Source of the DNA: Apirhabdus apintestini
GTDB lineage: Bacteria; Pseudomonadota; Gammaproteobacteria; Enterobacterales; Enterobacteriaceae
DNA length: 64,000 bases
Direction of reading: 5' to 3'
Assembly (NCBI GenBank): GCA_033977085.1
Contig: CP138906.1
Span: 1,178,001-1,242,000, forward strand
A program made the position numbers and the translations under genes. Position 1 is the first letter of the stretch. The number at the start of each line of letters is the position of its first letter. Positions 21,703-35,482 of this stretch are shown here, piece by piece. The notes beneath the pieces are model-generated. The model saw only the letters and a list, made by a program, of their open reading frames with translations. It had not been told where the DNA came from and did not search any database.

Positions 21703-22623
21703 ATGACGAAACGTCTTTTTGCCCTGTTGAGCCTGGCGCTCATCACTACAGTCCCTGCTAGCGTATTCGCGGCCAACGCCGTGCAAACTGCCGCCGCTGC
21801 TCATCCGCAGATTGCTTCCGGCAGTGCCATGATTGTCGATCTTGCAACTAATAAAGTACTGTACGCCAGCCACCCTGATTTAGTGCGTCCAATCGCGTCT
21901 ATCAGTAAAGTCATGACCGCAATGGTCGTGCTGGACGCGCATTTGCCGCTTAACGAGATACTGGCGGTAGATATTAGCCACACGCCGGAGATGAAAGGCG
22001 TCTATTCCCGGGTGCGCCTGAACAGTCAGATTAGCCGGAAAGATATGCTATTACTGGCGCTGATGGCTTCGGAAAATCGCGCAGCGGCCAGTCTTGCTCA
22101 TCATTACCCCGGCGGCTACGACGCGTTTATTCGGGCGATGAATGCGAAGGCACAGGCGTTAGGTATGACGCATACGCGGTTTGTCGAGCCGACGGGGCTG
22201 TCACAGCAAAATGTGTCAACCGCCCGCGATCTGACAAAATTGCTGATTGCGACTAAGCGATACCCGCTGATAGGGCAGCTTAGCACCACGCGTGAAGAGA
22301 TGGCGACGTTTAGCCATCCCGCTTATACGCTGCCTTTTCGCAATACCAATCATCTGGTTTATCGGGATAACTGGAATATCCAGCTAACCAAAACGGGTTT
22401 TACCAACGCGGCGGGGCACTGCCTGGTGATGCGCACCTTGATTAAGCAGCGCCCGGTGGCGCTGGTGGTGATGGACGCTTTCGGCAAATATACCCATTTC
22501 GCCGATGCCAGCCGGCTGCGCACCTGGCTGGAAACCGGTGAAGTGAAACCGGTGCCGGCGTCGGCGCTGGCGTATAAACAGCAGCGGGCGGCTGAGTCGC
22601 TTACGCTTGCCGGAAGTAAATAA
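21703..22623 (+). CDS. pbpG: D-alanyl-D-alanine endopeptidase PbpG (PBP7)
   Basis: Intact periplasmic low-molecular-mass penicillin-binding protein that cleaves D-Ala-meso-DAP cross-links in murein. A signal peptide (MTKRLFALLSLALITTVPAS, cut near VFAANA) is followed by the S-x-x-K motif SISK at residues 66-69, the SEN motif in MASENRAAAS and the KTG motif in QLTKTGFTNAAGH. The start at 21703 is preferred to an ATG 42 bp upstream because it gives a proper signal peptide. Length of 306 residues is near that of E. coli. Confidence 0.95.
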   Translation: MTKRLFALLSLALITTVPASVFAANAVQTAAAAHPQIASGSAMIVDLATNKVLYASHPDLVRPIASISKVMTAMVVLDAHLPLNEILAVDISHTPEMKGVYSRVRLNSQISRKDMLLLALMASENRAAASLAHHYPGGYDAFIRAMNAKAQALGMTHTRFVEPTGLSQQNVSTARDLTKLLIATKRYPLIGQLSTTREEMATFSHPAYTLPFRNTNHLVYRDNWNIQLTKTGFTNAAGHCLVMRTLIKQRPVALVVMDAFGKYTHFADASRLRTWLETGEVKPVPASALAYKQQRAAESLTLAGSK

Positions 22624-22814
22624 TTTACTAATCCATTACGGGCACGGATTTGTCCCTGTCTGCCAGGCCAACACCGGCAAATTAACCGCACGGTAGCAAA
22701 CGTTTTCAGCAGGGTGTTATCGGTGAAGGGAGGCACGGCAGCGCCGATGTACAACCGTTAATCCAGCAGGACAATAATCGTTTTCAGGTTTTTACTCTGC
22801 TCGCCGTGGTGTAT

Positions 22815-22845
22815 AAACGCCGCCTTCCCGGGAAGGCGGCGTTTT
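22815..22845. terminator. Bidirectional terminator between pbpG and dld
   Basis: AAACGCCGCCTTCC and GGAAGGCGGCGTTT form a long perfect stem around a CG centre, with A and T runs at both ends, between convergent genes. Confidence 0.88.
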
Positions 22846-22857
22846 ACGGCAATTGCG

Positions 22858-24616
22858 TTACGCCTGCACGTCAGATTGCGCATTATCGTGCGGCTGACCG
22901 CAGCCGCATTCTCCCCAGTTTTTCAGGCGGCTGGTTTTACCGATGCCGGGATTCATACTGTTAGTGGGATCGTTAGCCCGATAAAAATTGCGCAACGTTT
23001 CCGGCGCTTCATAGAGATGGCCAACGTTATGCTCGGCTGGGTATTGCGCGCCGCGCTCGCGTAGCAGCGCCAGCATTTCCTCTTTCAGCGCGTGGGTATC
23101 CACCCCTTTTTCACGATGTAATCCTGATGAAAAACGTGACACATAAAGTGACCGTAATACAGTTTATACGCCAGTTTATCGTTAATCTCCGGCGGTAGCT
23201 GTTCCAGCCAGTCGCGATCGTTGCGCCGCAAAGCGATATCCAGCGCCAGAATATCCTCCACTTCATTGGCGTGTACCGCATGGTAGCGGATGGCGGCCCC
23301 GGCGGCGGCAAAGCGATGCAAAAACGCTTTTGTACCCTCTTCGGGCGTACAGGCAAAGAAATCGCCGTCGGCGGTTTTAAAATAGTCGGTGAGCCAGTCG
23401 CGCGCTTCTGCGATGCCGGCGCCGGACATTTTTAATAGCAGATGGTGTTCATATTTTTCGCGCCACTGATTCATGCGCGGCGGTAAATGCGCCGGGAACA
23501 GGTATCCGAGTCGTTGCATAAAGCGATCGGTAAAGTGGGGTTTGATAAAGGGAACGCGTTCCAGTAGCGCATCGACGCGGCCTTTTAAGGTAAAGAAAAA
23601 CGGCATTTTGTCGGTGCCGAGTTTATCTATCATTAAAAAAGTGTCTTTTCCGTAGCGTTCAGCGATATCGTAAATATCGCGGCGCATATACTCCCCGGCA
23701 ACCGGCACATTGTCAAAGCTAGCGAGAATGTGGCGGCGGATCTCGGTGAGTACCTGCGGTTGATTGGTGCCAATATAAAAAACTGCCTGCTCTTTGTCCG
23801 TTGGGAAAGTATCCAGGCGCACTGCGAATACGGCGAGTTTACCGGCGCAGCCCGAGGCCTCGTACAGGCGGCTAGGATCGGCGTTGTAGCGAGCGGGGGT
23901 ATCGGCTTCAACATCGCGTACCCGCTCAATGTAATCCTGCGCGGAGGCTTTGTGCTGCTCGTCGTGAAGGATGTCGGTTTCCGCCAGACGCTCATCGTCC
24001 AGTTTACTGAGTATTTGTTCCGGCGTGTCGCCCAGGTTGATACTGAGGTGGTTAATCAAACTCAGGTTACCCTTTGCATCAATATGGGCAAACAGCGCCA
24101 TTTCGGTGTAAGCCGGGCCGCGCTGAACCAATGAACCACCGGAATTATTGCAGACGCCGCCGATAACCGAAGCGCCGATGCATGAAGATCCGATCACCGA
24201 GTGCGGCTCGCGGCCCAGCGGGCGCAGCGCTTTTCCAGTGAATAGAGCGTAGTGCCGGGGAAAGCGAGCACCTGATTTCCGCCGCCCAGAAGCTGCAGTT
24301 TGTCGAGGCGCAGGGTACTGATAATTACGATTTCCCGATCGTAATCATTGCCATTTGGAGTAGAGCCTTCAGTGAGGCCGGTATTTGCGGCCTGCATAAG
24401 GATGATTTTATCCGCTTCGACGCAGGCTTTAAGTACGCGCCACATTTCGAGCAGCGTGCCGGGAAAGACCACCGCCAGCGCATCGCCTTCGCCGGATCGA
24501 AAACCACGTCGATAGCGGGCGGTTTTCGCAGCGTCAGTCAATATATGAGCTGCGCCGACAAACCGGGTCAGTTCGGCAATTAAAGCGGCGCTGTCGGTTT
24601 TCTGGGTACGGGACAT
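22858..24616 (-). CDS. dld: Quinone-dependent D-lactate dehydrogenase Dld (two frame breaks as read)
   Basis: Peripheral membrane FAD enzyme oxidising D-lactate to pyruvate and reducing quinone. The start MSRTQKTDSAALIAELTRFVG follows AAGGAA. The FAD-binding region (AANTGLTEGSTPNGNDYDRE, GASVIGGVCNNSGGSLVQRG) and the membrane-binding C-terminal half are intact. Breaks occur at an A-run near 24230 (LEKALRPLGREPHSVIGSS) and a G-run near 23103 (DYIVKKGVDTHALKEEM); one base added to each restores about 586 residues, like E. coli. The last residues GECGCGQPHDNAQSDVQA are longer than in E. coli. Confidence 0.93.
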
Positions 24617-24850
24617 GTTCCATTCCTTATGGTAAGGCGATTTGTAGGGTACATTATAAGGCCAGAAGCACGTGTATAAAGTCGCGTCCGGGCGCATTAT
24701 CGATATCAGGTTTAGAATAGCAGTATTGACCACCAAGTCGCCGGAAAATCAACAGATAACGGTTCTTACTCCCGGTGGCTTATGGCACACTGCTTATCCC
24801 TTCAGGACGAGGCGGTCGGGCGCTGGCCGCATAATGAGAGAGTGTACCGC

Positions 24851-27144
24851 ATGAAATGGCTTTTATCCGCAGGCGTAGCCGCCGCGCTGGTGCTGCAACC
24901 CGCGCTGGCAGAAGACTTCTTCGGCGAACATCCGCTAACGCCCCGGGCGCGCGACGCTTTTGTTAGCGATTTGCTGAAAAAGATGACCGTTGATGAAAAG
25001 ATAGGTCAGCTTCGCCTTATCACCGTTGGTCCGGATAATCCGAAAGAAGCTATTCGCGATATGATTGAGAAAGGGCAGGTAGGTGCAATATTTAATACCG
25101 TCACGCGCCCGGATATCAGAGCAATGCAGGATCAGGTGATGTCGCTTAGCCGCCTGAAAATTCCGCTCTTTTTGCCTTTGATGTGATACACGGCCAGCGG
25201 ACAGTGTTTCCCATTAGCCTGGGGCTAGCTTCTACTTTTAATCCGGAAACGGTGCGGGTCGCCGGGCGAATTTCTGCGTATGAAGCCGCGGATGACGGGC
25301 TGAATATGACCTGGGCGCCGATTGTGGACATCTCGCGCGATCCGCGCTGGGGCCGCGTTTCTGAAGGATTTGGTGAAGATACCTATCTCACGTCAATCAT
25401 GGGGCGGGCGATGGTGGAATCGATGCAGGGCAAAAGTCCGGCAGATCGCTACTCCGTAATGACCAGTGTGAAACACTATGCCGCTTACGGCGCGGTAGAA
25501 GGGGGCAAAGAATACAATACGGTAGATATGAGCCCGCAGCGCCTGTTTAATGACTATATGCCGCCTTATAAAGCTGCGCTGGATGCCGGCAGCGGCGCTG
25601 TAATGGTTGGGCTCAATTCATTGAATGGTACGCCTGCTTCTGCCAACCCCTGGCTATTAAAAGATATCCTGCGTAAACGGTGGGGCTTCACCGGTATCAC
25701 CGTTTCCGATCACGGTGCGATAAAAGAATTAATTAACCACGGTGTGGCGAAAGATCCTAAAGACGCGGTGCGCGTTGCGTTAACTTCCGGCATCAATATG
25801 AGTATGAGCGATGAGTATTACAGCAAATACCTTCCCGGGCTGATTAAAAGCGGCGATGTGAGTATGGCGGAGCTGGATGACGCTGCGCGCCACGTACTGA
25901 ATGTTAAATACGACATGGGTTTATTTAACGATCCCTACCGGCATCTTGGGCCGAAACAGAGCGATCCTGAAAATACCTTTGCCGAAAGCCGCCTGCACCG
26001 TGAAGAGGCCCGCAGCGTCGCCCGTGAAAGCCTCGTTTTGCTGAAAAACCGCCTGCATACGCTGCCGCTGAAGAAAAACGGTACTATTGCCGTTATCGGC
26101 CCTTTGGCGGATAGCCAGCGGGACATGATGGGAAGCTGGTCTGGCGCAGGCGTTATCGCGCAAACGGTGACCGTATTGCAGGGCATTCGCAATGTTGCCG
26201 GCGACAGCGCAAAAATTATCTATGCGAAAGGCGCTAACGTCAGCAACCACAAAGGCATTGTCGATTTCCTTAATCTTTACGAGAAAGCCATTCAGGTAGA
26301 CTCACGCCCGGCGCAGACGATGATTGATGAGGCCGTTGCCGCAGCGCGCGGCGCGGACGTTGTTGTAGCCGTGGTCGGGGAAGCGCAGGGCATGGCGCAT
26401 GAAGCGTCAAGCCGGACCTCGATTGGGATACCTCAGAGTCAGCGCGATTTGATTAAGGCGCTGAAAGCAACCGGCAAACCGCTGGTACTGGTGCTGATGA
26501 ACGGGCGTCCGCTGTCGCTGGTGGAAGAGAACAGCCAGGCAGATGCGCTGCTGGAAACCTGGTTTGCGGGCACCGAAGGGGAAATGCCATCGCCGACGTG
26601 CTGTTTGGCGATTATAACCCTTCCGGTAAACTGCCGGTTTCATTTCCGCGCTCCGTGGGGCAAATTCCCGTCTATTATAGCCATTTAAACACTGGCCGCC
26701 CGTACAACCCTGAGCACCCCAATAAATACACCTCGCGCTATTTCGATGAAGCAAATGGGCCGCTTTATCCGTTTGGGTACGGGCTCAGTTACACCACTTT
26801 CTCGGTATCAGACGTCACACTGTCGGCACCGACGCTGCGGCGCGGCGCCTCGCTGACGGCGAGCGTGACGGTCAGCAATACCGGCGATCGCCCAGGCGCG
26901 ACGGCGGTTCAGCTTTATCTGCAGGATGTCACTGCGTCGATGAGCCGTCCGGTGAAAATGCTGCGCGCATTTAAAAGTGACGCTGGCTCCGGGCGCCAGC
27001 CAGACCGTGCGTTTCCCCATTGATGAGAATGCACTCAAGTTTTGGAACGCGCAGATGAAATACGCCGCTGAGCCGGGCGCGTTCAATGTGTTCATCGGGC
27101 TGGATTCCGCGCGCGTGAAGCAGGCTTCGTTTACGCTGCAGTAA
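24851..27144 (+). CDS. bglX: Periplasmic beta-glucosidase BglX (three frame breaks as read)
   Basis: Glycoside hydrolase family 3 enzyme of the periplasm. Signal peptide MKWLLSAGVAAALVLQPALA, then the GH3 N-domain with GLNMTWAPIVDISRDPRWGR and the nucleophile region GITVSDHGAIKELI, the C-domain, and a fibronectin-III-like end (GLSYTTFSVSDVTLS). Breaks lie at a T5 run near 25172, a G4 run near 26583 (GTEGGNAIADVLFGD when repaired) and an A-run near 26977. The reading closes at a TAA (27142-27144) after DSARVKQASFTLQ. Repaired length is about 765 residues as in E. coli. Confidence 0.93.
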
Positions 27145-27200
27145 CGCCTATTTCTTTTTGTCAGGGCGATAGCTACTGACGCTACATTATTTTTCTCTCG

Positions 27201-27222
27201 GGCCGGTTTACCGGCCTTTTTT
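27201..27222 (+). terminator. Rho-independent terminator of bglX
   Basis: GGCCGG-TTTA-CCGGCC followed by six T, 56 bp after the bglX stop. Confidence 0.9.
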
Positions 27223-27547
27223 GTGCCTTGCGCCGCCGTTAACCCCTTACTGCAGGTTGCCCACGTAAGGTTGCTCAGGCGCTGCGCCAGCGGCGTATCA
27301 AAAATGCGACTCACCACTCTGCGCTTTTTCTCAGTCATGCCATCGCGGTGGTTAGCGGCCCTCGCGGTAGCGCAATGCCGCCCGTAGTCTGAAAATTTAC
27401 AGCGCCCGCTGCGCGCAGCCCGCGTAATTACCGGGTTTGGCTATCAGGCAGTGTGCAACTGCGGGAAAAGTAAGCGGCAGATAACCTGGTTATCGACTAC
27501 GCTTGGTGCTTAACACCATGAAAATGTGTGAAAACATGAGGATACTA
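27223..27547 (+). other. Intergenic region with probable osmF promoter
   Basis: No gene seen. CTACGCT at 27497-27503 resembles the extended -10 of sigma-S promoters (CTACACT), and osmF of E. coli is RpoS-controlled; this is suggestive only. GAGGA just before 27548 is the osmF ribosome site. Confidence 0.35.
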
Positions 27548-27574
27548 ATGATGATAAGCAGGAAGGCGATGGCA

Positions 27575-27579
27575 GCGGC
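27575..27579 (+). repeat. Target-site duplication GCGGC, left of the tandem IS pair
   Basis: GCGGC directly before the TGT terminus; repeated at 31455-31459. Excising the pair and one copy restores the osmF signal-peptide frame. Confidence 0.88.
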
Positions 27580-27647
27580 TGTCAACAACGGGTAAAAAGT
27601 GATCCACTTACCGTCACCACCAACGGTCTAATATTGATCCACCTTGC

Positions 27648-28425
27648 TTACTCAGGATTAGCTTCCGCTATAACCCCGGCCTTTCGTTTCTGCTTCAGTC
27701 GATAGCTCTCTCCTTTTATCTGGACTACGTGTGAGTGATGTAAGATCCGGTCCAGCATTGCCGATGTCAGGGCTGCATCACCCGCGAACGTCTGGTCCCA
27801 CTGCCCGAACGGCAGGTTAGAGGTCAGGATCATCGCGCTCTTTTCGTAACGTTTGGCAATGACCTGGAAGAACAGCTTTGCCTCTTCCTGGCTGAACGGC
27901 AGATAGCCTATTTCGTCGATGATGAGCAGTTTGGGGGCCATGACACCGCGATTGAGTGTCGTTTTGTAACGCCCCTGACGCTGGGAAGTCGACAGCTGTA
28001 ACAGCAGGTCCGCTGCTGTTGTGAAGCGAACCTTGATGCCCGCCCGTACTGCCTCGTAGCCCATGGCTATCGCCAGATGTGTTTTCCCCACGCCCGAGGG
28101 GCCCAGCAACACGATGTTTTCGTTACGTTCGATGAAGCTCAGGGAACGCAGCGACTGGATTTGCTTCTGAGGTGCGCCGGTGGCGAAGGTGAAGTCGTAT
28201 TCCTCGAACGTCTTCACCGCCGGGAAGGCTGCCATCCGCGTGTACATCGCCTGTTTACGCTGATGCCGGGCCAGTTTCTCCTCATGTAGCAGGTGCTCCG
28301 GGAAGTCCATATAGCTCCATTCCTGATCCACTGCCTGTTGCGACAGTGCCGGCGCCGCGCCGATAAGGCTGTCCAGCTGGGCTGTTCAGCAAGCACCATC
28401 AGCCGTTGATGTTGTAGTTCGACCA

Positions 28426-28429
<4 letters not shown>
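27648..28429 (-). CDS. istB: IstB helper ATPase, copy B (one frame break as read)
   Basis: Protein identical to that of copy A as far as compared by eye, with Walker A GPSGVGKTHL and Walker B IIDEIGYL, and the same C-run break near 28375 between MMVELQHQRLMVLAEQ and the main body. Overlaps the istA stop by ATGA. Confidence 0.92.
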
Positions 28430-29447
<1,018 letters not shown>

Positions 29448-29570
29448 AAGCTCCCCTGTATTCAGAGGAGCAGATTAACCCCTGGATCAGTTTTCAACCG
29501 CTGGGGTGGATCAGTTTTGCACCGTTGGTAACACCGTCACCACCAACGGTCTAATATTGATCCACCTTGC

Positions 29571-30348
29571 TTACTCAGGATTAGCTTCCGCTATAACCCC
29601 GGCCTTTCGTTTCTGCTTCAGTCGATAGCTCTCTCCTTTTATCTGGACTACGTGTGAGTGATGTAAGATCCGGTCCAGCATTGCCGATGTCAGGGCTGCA
29701 TCACCCGCGAACGTCTGGTCCCACTGCCCGAACGGCAGGTTAGAGGTCAGGATCATCGCGCTCTTTTCGTAACGTTTGGCAATGACCTGGAAGAACAGCT
29801 TTGCCTCTTCCTGGCTGAACGGCAGATAGCCTATTTCGTCGATGATGAGCAGTTTGGGGGCCATGACACCGCGATTGAGTGTCGTTTTGTAACGCCCCTG
29901 ACGCTGGGAAGTCGACAGCTGTAACAGCAGGTCCGCTGCTGTTGTGAAGCGAACCTTGATGCCCGCCCGTACTGCCTCGTAGCCCATGGCTATCGCCAGA
30001 TGTGTTTTCCCCACGCCCGAGGGGCCCAGCAACACGATGTTTTCGTTACGTTCGATGAAGCTCAGGGAACGCAGCGACTGGATTTGCTTCTGAGGTGCGC
30101 CGGTGGCGAAGGTGAAGTCGTATTCCTCGAACGTCTTCACCGCCGGGAAGGCTGCCATCCGCGTGTACATCGCCTGTTTACGCTGATGCCGGGCCAGTTT
30201 CTCCTCATGTAGCAGGTGCTCCAGGAAGTCCATATAGCTCCATTCCTGATCCACTGCCTGTTGCGACAGTGCCGGCGCCGCGCCGATAAGGCTGTCCAGC
30301 TGGGCTGTTCAGCAAGCACCATCAGCCGTTGATGTTGTAGTTCGACCA

Positions 30349-30352
<4 letters not shown>
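29571..30352 (-). CDS. istB: IstB helper ATPase, copy C (one frame break as read)
   Basis: As in copies A and B, apart from one substitution (YMDFLEHLL instead of YMDFPEHLL, the form I recall for IS100). The same N-terminal C-run break lies near 30298. Confidence 0.92.
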
Positions 30353-31369
<1,017 letters not shown>

Positions 31370-31454
31370 AAGCTCCCCTGTATTCAGAGGAGCAGATTAA
31401 CCCTGGATCAGTTTTCAACCGCTGGGGTGGATCAGTTTTGCACCGTTGGTAACA

Positions 31455-31459
31455 GCGGC
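31455..31459 (+). repeat. Target-site duplication GCGGC, right of the tandem IS pair
   Basis: Second copy of GCGGC directly after the ACA terminus of copy C. One duplication for the whole pair suggests that the dimer either entered as a unit or grew from one insertion. Confidence 0.88.
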
Positions 31460-32353
31460 GCTCCTGGGCCTGGCGGCGATGAGCGCGCATGCGGCGGAAC
31501 CGGTAAAAGTCGGATCGAAAATAGATACGGAAGGCTCCCTGCTGGGGAATATCATTTTGCAGGTACTGGAAAGCCACGGTGTCAAAACCGTAAATAAAAT
31601 TCAGCTTGGCACCACCTCGGTGGTGCGCGGCGCGATTACTGCGGGTGAACTGGATATCTACCCGGAATATACGGGGAACGGCGCATTTTTCTTTAAGAAA
31701 GAAGGCGACAGCGTGTGGAAGGATGCCCGCAAGGGCTATGAAGCCGTGAAAAACTGGATGAACAGCAGAATCACCTGATTTGGCTAACGCCAGCCCCGGC
31801 GAATAACACCTGGACCATTGCCGTGAGTCAGAAACTGGCGAAAGAAGGTAAGTTAACCTCCCTCGCTGACTTAACCCGTTATTTGAAACAGGGCGGTGAA
31901 TTTAAGCTGGCCGCCTCGGCTGAATTTATCGAGCGCTCGGATGCATTACCTGCCTTTGAAAAAGCCTACGGCTTTAATCTGGAGCAGAGCCAATTATTGT
32001 CGCTGGCGGGCGGAGATACCGCCGTTACGCTACGTGCCGCTGCGCAAAATACCTCCGGCGTCAATGCGGCAATGGCCTATGGTACCGATGGCCCGGTCGC
32101 CGCGCTGGGTTTGCAGACGCTCAGCGATCCTAAGGCGGTGCAGCCGGTTTATGCACCAGCGCCGGTAGTGCGCCAGGCGGTGTTAAAAGCGTATCCAAAG
32201 ATGGGAGAGTGGTTTACGCCAGTTTTCAGCGCGCTTGATATCAAAACGCTGCAGAAACTGAATGCGCGTATCGCCGTTGATGGCGTTGATGCGAAGCGCG
32301 TTGCGGCCGAATGGCTTGCACAGAAAGGTTTGGCGAAAACGGAGCAAAAATGC

Positions 32354-33519
32354 ATGCCCGTAAGAAGTCCTAATCGTGTGTTATTGCTGCTGGTTGTTTT
32401 GATGGTGCTTGCAGCGATGCTACCGCTGTTAAATTTTGCGCCGAATCGCCTGTTGTCCGGTACGCCGATATATTTATGGGCGCTGCCGGGTCACTCTGGC
32501 TGGTTACTATGTGTCCCCATCGGATTGCTACTGGCGCTAGCGTGTGCTCCGTCTCGCCCGGCGGTGCATGCGTTAACCCTGATAACCGCCCAGGCGTCGC
32601 TGATTTATCTGCTGCTGGCTGCCGGGCGCGCAGCGCTTCATTTGACCCAGGGCGGCAGCGCGGTAGCGCGCACTTCGCCGGGGAGCGGCCTGTGGCTACT
32701 GCTGGCGCTGTGCCTGCTGGTATGCAGCGACGCCGCGCGTCGGCTAACGCCCGGTCGTTTGTGGCGCTGGTTGTTACAGGCGCAAATCTGGATTGTTCCC
32801 ACCTTACTTCTACTTTACGGCGCCCTGGATGCGCTCTCGCTGATGAAAGAGTACGCCAATCGCCGGGACGTTTTTGACGCGGCGCTTGGACGTCATTTAT
32901 TGCTGCTGGGGGAACGCTGCTGCCAGCGCTGGCGATAGGCTTACCCGTAGGTCTGTGGTGTTATCGGTATTCAAAGGCCCGCACGCCGGTATTTACGGTA
33001 CTGAATATTATCCAGACTATTCCGGCGGTGGCGCTATTTGGCTTATTGATTGCGCCGCTGGCCGGGTTGGGCAAAGTGCTCGCGCAGGCGGGTATTACCG
33101 GGATTAGCGGTATAGGGCTGGCGCCCGCACTGATTGCGCTGGTGCTGTATGCGCTGTTACCGCTGGTGCGCAGCGTGGTGGCAGGGCTTGAACAAACCCC
33201 GCGGCTGGTGCTGGAAAGCGCCAGAGCGATGGGTATGAATGGCATGCAGTGTTTTTTAAAGGTTGAGGTTCCGCTGGCGCTCCCGGTACTGCTGCGCGGA
33301 TTAAAAACCGTCGCGGTTCAGACGATAGGAATGAGTACGATTGCGGCGCTGATTGGGGCGGGCGGGTTTGGCTCGCTGGTATTTCAGGGGTTATCGAGCA
33401 GCGCGTTAGACCTGGTGCTCCTTGGCGTGATCCCAACGATTGCGCTGGCGGTAATTGCCGATGCGCTGCTTAATCTGGCGATAGCCGGGCTGGAGGTTAA
33501 ACGTCATGATTCATTTTAA
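32354..33519 (+). CDS. yehY: ABC osmoprotectant permease YehY (one frame break as read)
   Basis: Inner-membrane permease of the OsmF importer, about 388 residues, starting MPVRSPNRVLLLLVVLMVLA, with a long N-terminal membrane region and a C-terminal BPD_transp domain (ESARAMGMNGMQCFLKVEVPLALPVLLRG is the EAA-type loop). A G5 run near 32910 is one base short; repair gives LLLLGGTLLPALAIGLPVG. The start overlaps the repaired osmF end by 20 bp and the end overlaps yehX by 14 bp, so the four genes form a tight operon. Confidence 0.9.
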
Positions 33520-34443
33520 CGGCGTCAGTAAATTTTATGGCGATCGCGCGGCGGTAGACAATTTATCGCTGAATTGCCCTGACGGGGCATTTACCGTGCT
33601 GCTCGGCACGTCCGGTTCTGGTAAATCCACCACGTTACGTATGATAAACCGGTTGGTGAAACACGACAGCGGGACCATTACCTTTGCCGGGGATGACATT
33701 GCGCAACTGGCGCCGGGCGTACTGCGGCGGCGTATCGGCTATGCTATCCAGTCCGTTGGATTATTTCCGCACTGGACCGTAGCGCACAATATTGCCACGG
33801 TGCCGCAGTTGCTTCGCTGGCCGCGGGCGCGTATTGAATCGCGAGTGGATGAATTATTAACGCTACTGGCGCTGGATCCGGCGCTATTTCGCACGCGCTA
33901 CCCGCATCAGCTTTCCGGCGGGCAGCAGCAGCGCGTTGGCGTGGCGCGCGCGCTGGCGGCCGATCCTGAACTGTTGTTAATGGACGAGCCATTTGGGGCT
34001 CTCGATCCGGTAACGCGCAGCGCGATGCAGCAAGAGATTCAGCGCATTCATCGTCTGTTAGGGCGCACAATCGTGCTGGTTACGCATGACGTAGACGAAG
34101 CATTGCTGTTAGCCGACCGGCTGGTGGTGATGGACAGCGGTCGCGTTGTGCAGCAGGGAACGCCAGCCGAGCTATTAACGCGTCCGGCAACGCCGTTTGT
34201 GCGCGATTTTTCGGGCGCAGCGAACTGGGCGTACGCCTGTTATCACTACGCCAGGTTGGCGACTGGGCGCGTGCCGATGAGCGCATGCCCGGTGAGGCCA
34301 TCGCCGACACGCTGACCCTGCGCGAGGCGTTATCCTGCTTCGTTGAGCGCGGCTGTCAGGCGCTGCCCGTTGCGCGTGCAGACGGCGAAGCCTGCGGCGT
34401 GCTGCATTTTCGTGATTTAATTAACGCGGAGTCTGCTGCATGA
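33506..34443 (+). CDS. yehX: ABC osmoprotectant ATPase YehX (one frame break as read)
   Basis: Cytoplasmic ATPase of the OsmF-YehWY importer: Walker A GTSGSGKST, signature LSGGQQQRVGVARAL, Walker B LLMDEPFGALD, switch His in VLVTHDVDEA. A T5 run near 34211 is one base short; the repaired C-terminus (RDFFGRSELGVRLLSLRQVG ... ALPVARADGEACGVLHFRDL) is a CBS-like tail as in E. coli. The TGA (34441-34443) overlaps the yehW start. Repaired length is about 312 residues. Confidence 0.92.
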
Positions 34444-35171
34444 TGGCGCTGCGTTCTTCATTGTTCTGGCTGGGGCTGGCATTTTGCGCGCTATTGCTTT
34501 GGCTGCCGCACGGCGCTCCTCTGTTTCATGCGCTGTTTCCCGCGCTGGACAGACCGGTTTATTTGCAGGATAGCTTTATCGCGCTGGCGTGGAGCCATCT
34601 TGAATTGGTATTAATATCAAGCCTTGCGGCAACGATAGCGGGAGTGGGGCTGGCGATTCTGGTTACTCGGCGCGCCGGGCGAGAATTTCGCCCGCTGGTG
34701 GAAACGGTGGCCGCCGTGGGGCAAACATTTCCGCCGGTGGCAGTGCTGGCCGTGGCGGTGCCGGTGATTGGTTTTGGACAGACGCCGGCGCTTATTGCGC
34801 TATTGCTGTACGGTTTGCTGCCGATATTGCAGGCCGCGCTGGCCGGGCTGACGGCGGTGCCACTGGATGTGAGGGAAGTGGCGAACGGTACCGGAATGGG
34901 GCCGCTGCAGCGTCTGTGGCGGGTAGAGCTGCCGCTGGCGGCCCCACTTATTTTGGCCGGCGTTCGCACATCAACCATTATTAACGTTGGCACCGCGGCG
35001 ATTGCCTCTACGGTGGGAGTCAAGACGCTGGGTACGCCGATTATTATTGGTTTAAGCGGCTTCAATACCGCCTATGTACTGCAAGGTGCACTGCCGGTGG
35101 CGCTGGCGGCGCTGGTGATTGACAGCGCGTTCGGTGTGGCTCAGCGCCGACTTACCCGCCATGTAAAATGA
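34440..35171 (+). CDS. yehW: ABC osmoprotectant permease YehW
   Basis: Intact, 243 residues, same length as E. coli. A BPD_transp membrane protein with EVANGTGMGPLQRLWRVELP (EAA loop) and TIINVGTAAIASTVGVKTLG. It is the second permease of the OsmF importer. ATGA overlap with yehX. Its 3' end overlaps the convergent small gene yohO by 20 bp. Confidence 0.95.
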   Translation: MMALRSSLFWLGLAFCALLLWLPHGAPLFHALFPALDRPVYLQDSFIALAWSHLELVLISSLAATIAGVGLAILVTRRAGREFRPLVETVAAVGQTFPPVAVLAVAVPVIGFGQTPALIALLLYGLLPILQAALAGLTAVPLDVREVANGTGMGPLQRLWRVELPLAAPLILAGVRTSTIINVGTAAIASTVGVKTLGTPIIIGLSGFNTAYVLQGALPVALAALVIDSAFGVAQRRLTRHVK

Positions 35172-35259
35172 TGGTGTAACCGGCGAGCATCACGCCGCCG
35201 ATACCGCCAAGAGCCATAATGACCATCCCGGTGATAAGTGCGATTTTCGTTGCTTTCAT
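35152..35259 (-). CDS. yohO: Small membrane protein YohO (35 aa)
   Basis: A 35-codon ORF, MKATKIALITGMVIMALGGI followed by GGVMLAGYTIILHGG, too short for ordinary ORF calling. It closely resembles E. coli YohO (which shares ALGGIGGVMLAGYT), and lies next to yehW as there. GGAGG stands 9-10 bp before the ATG. One predicted membrane helix. The function is unknown. The 3' end overlaps the end of yehW on the other strand. Confidence 0.88.
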   Translation of the reverse strand: MKATKIALITGMVIMALGGIGGVMLAGYTIILHGG

Positions 35260-35482
35260 GACGGGCATCCTCCAGTCGATGAGCGATTATAGAATGAAAG
35301 GGTTCGGTAGTTACAGCGTGATTACCCTGCTGCGGTACCGCGCTTGCCGCGCGCTACGGTGATAAGCCTGAATGCGCTACTTTAATGGCGCGCCTGAGAA
35401 TGGCTGGCAATGAGCAGGTTATTCAGAAAAATTAGCGCGTTGTAACCCATTGCAGAGGCGCTCGTCGGGCGGCTGCTGTGCG

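Noticed and set aside
31823..32938. A 371-aa ORF fusing OsmF and YehY
   Set aside because: The join sits at an A5 run; with one more A the OsmF frame stops at 32373 and YehY starts at 32354, as expected for separate binding protein and permease.
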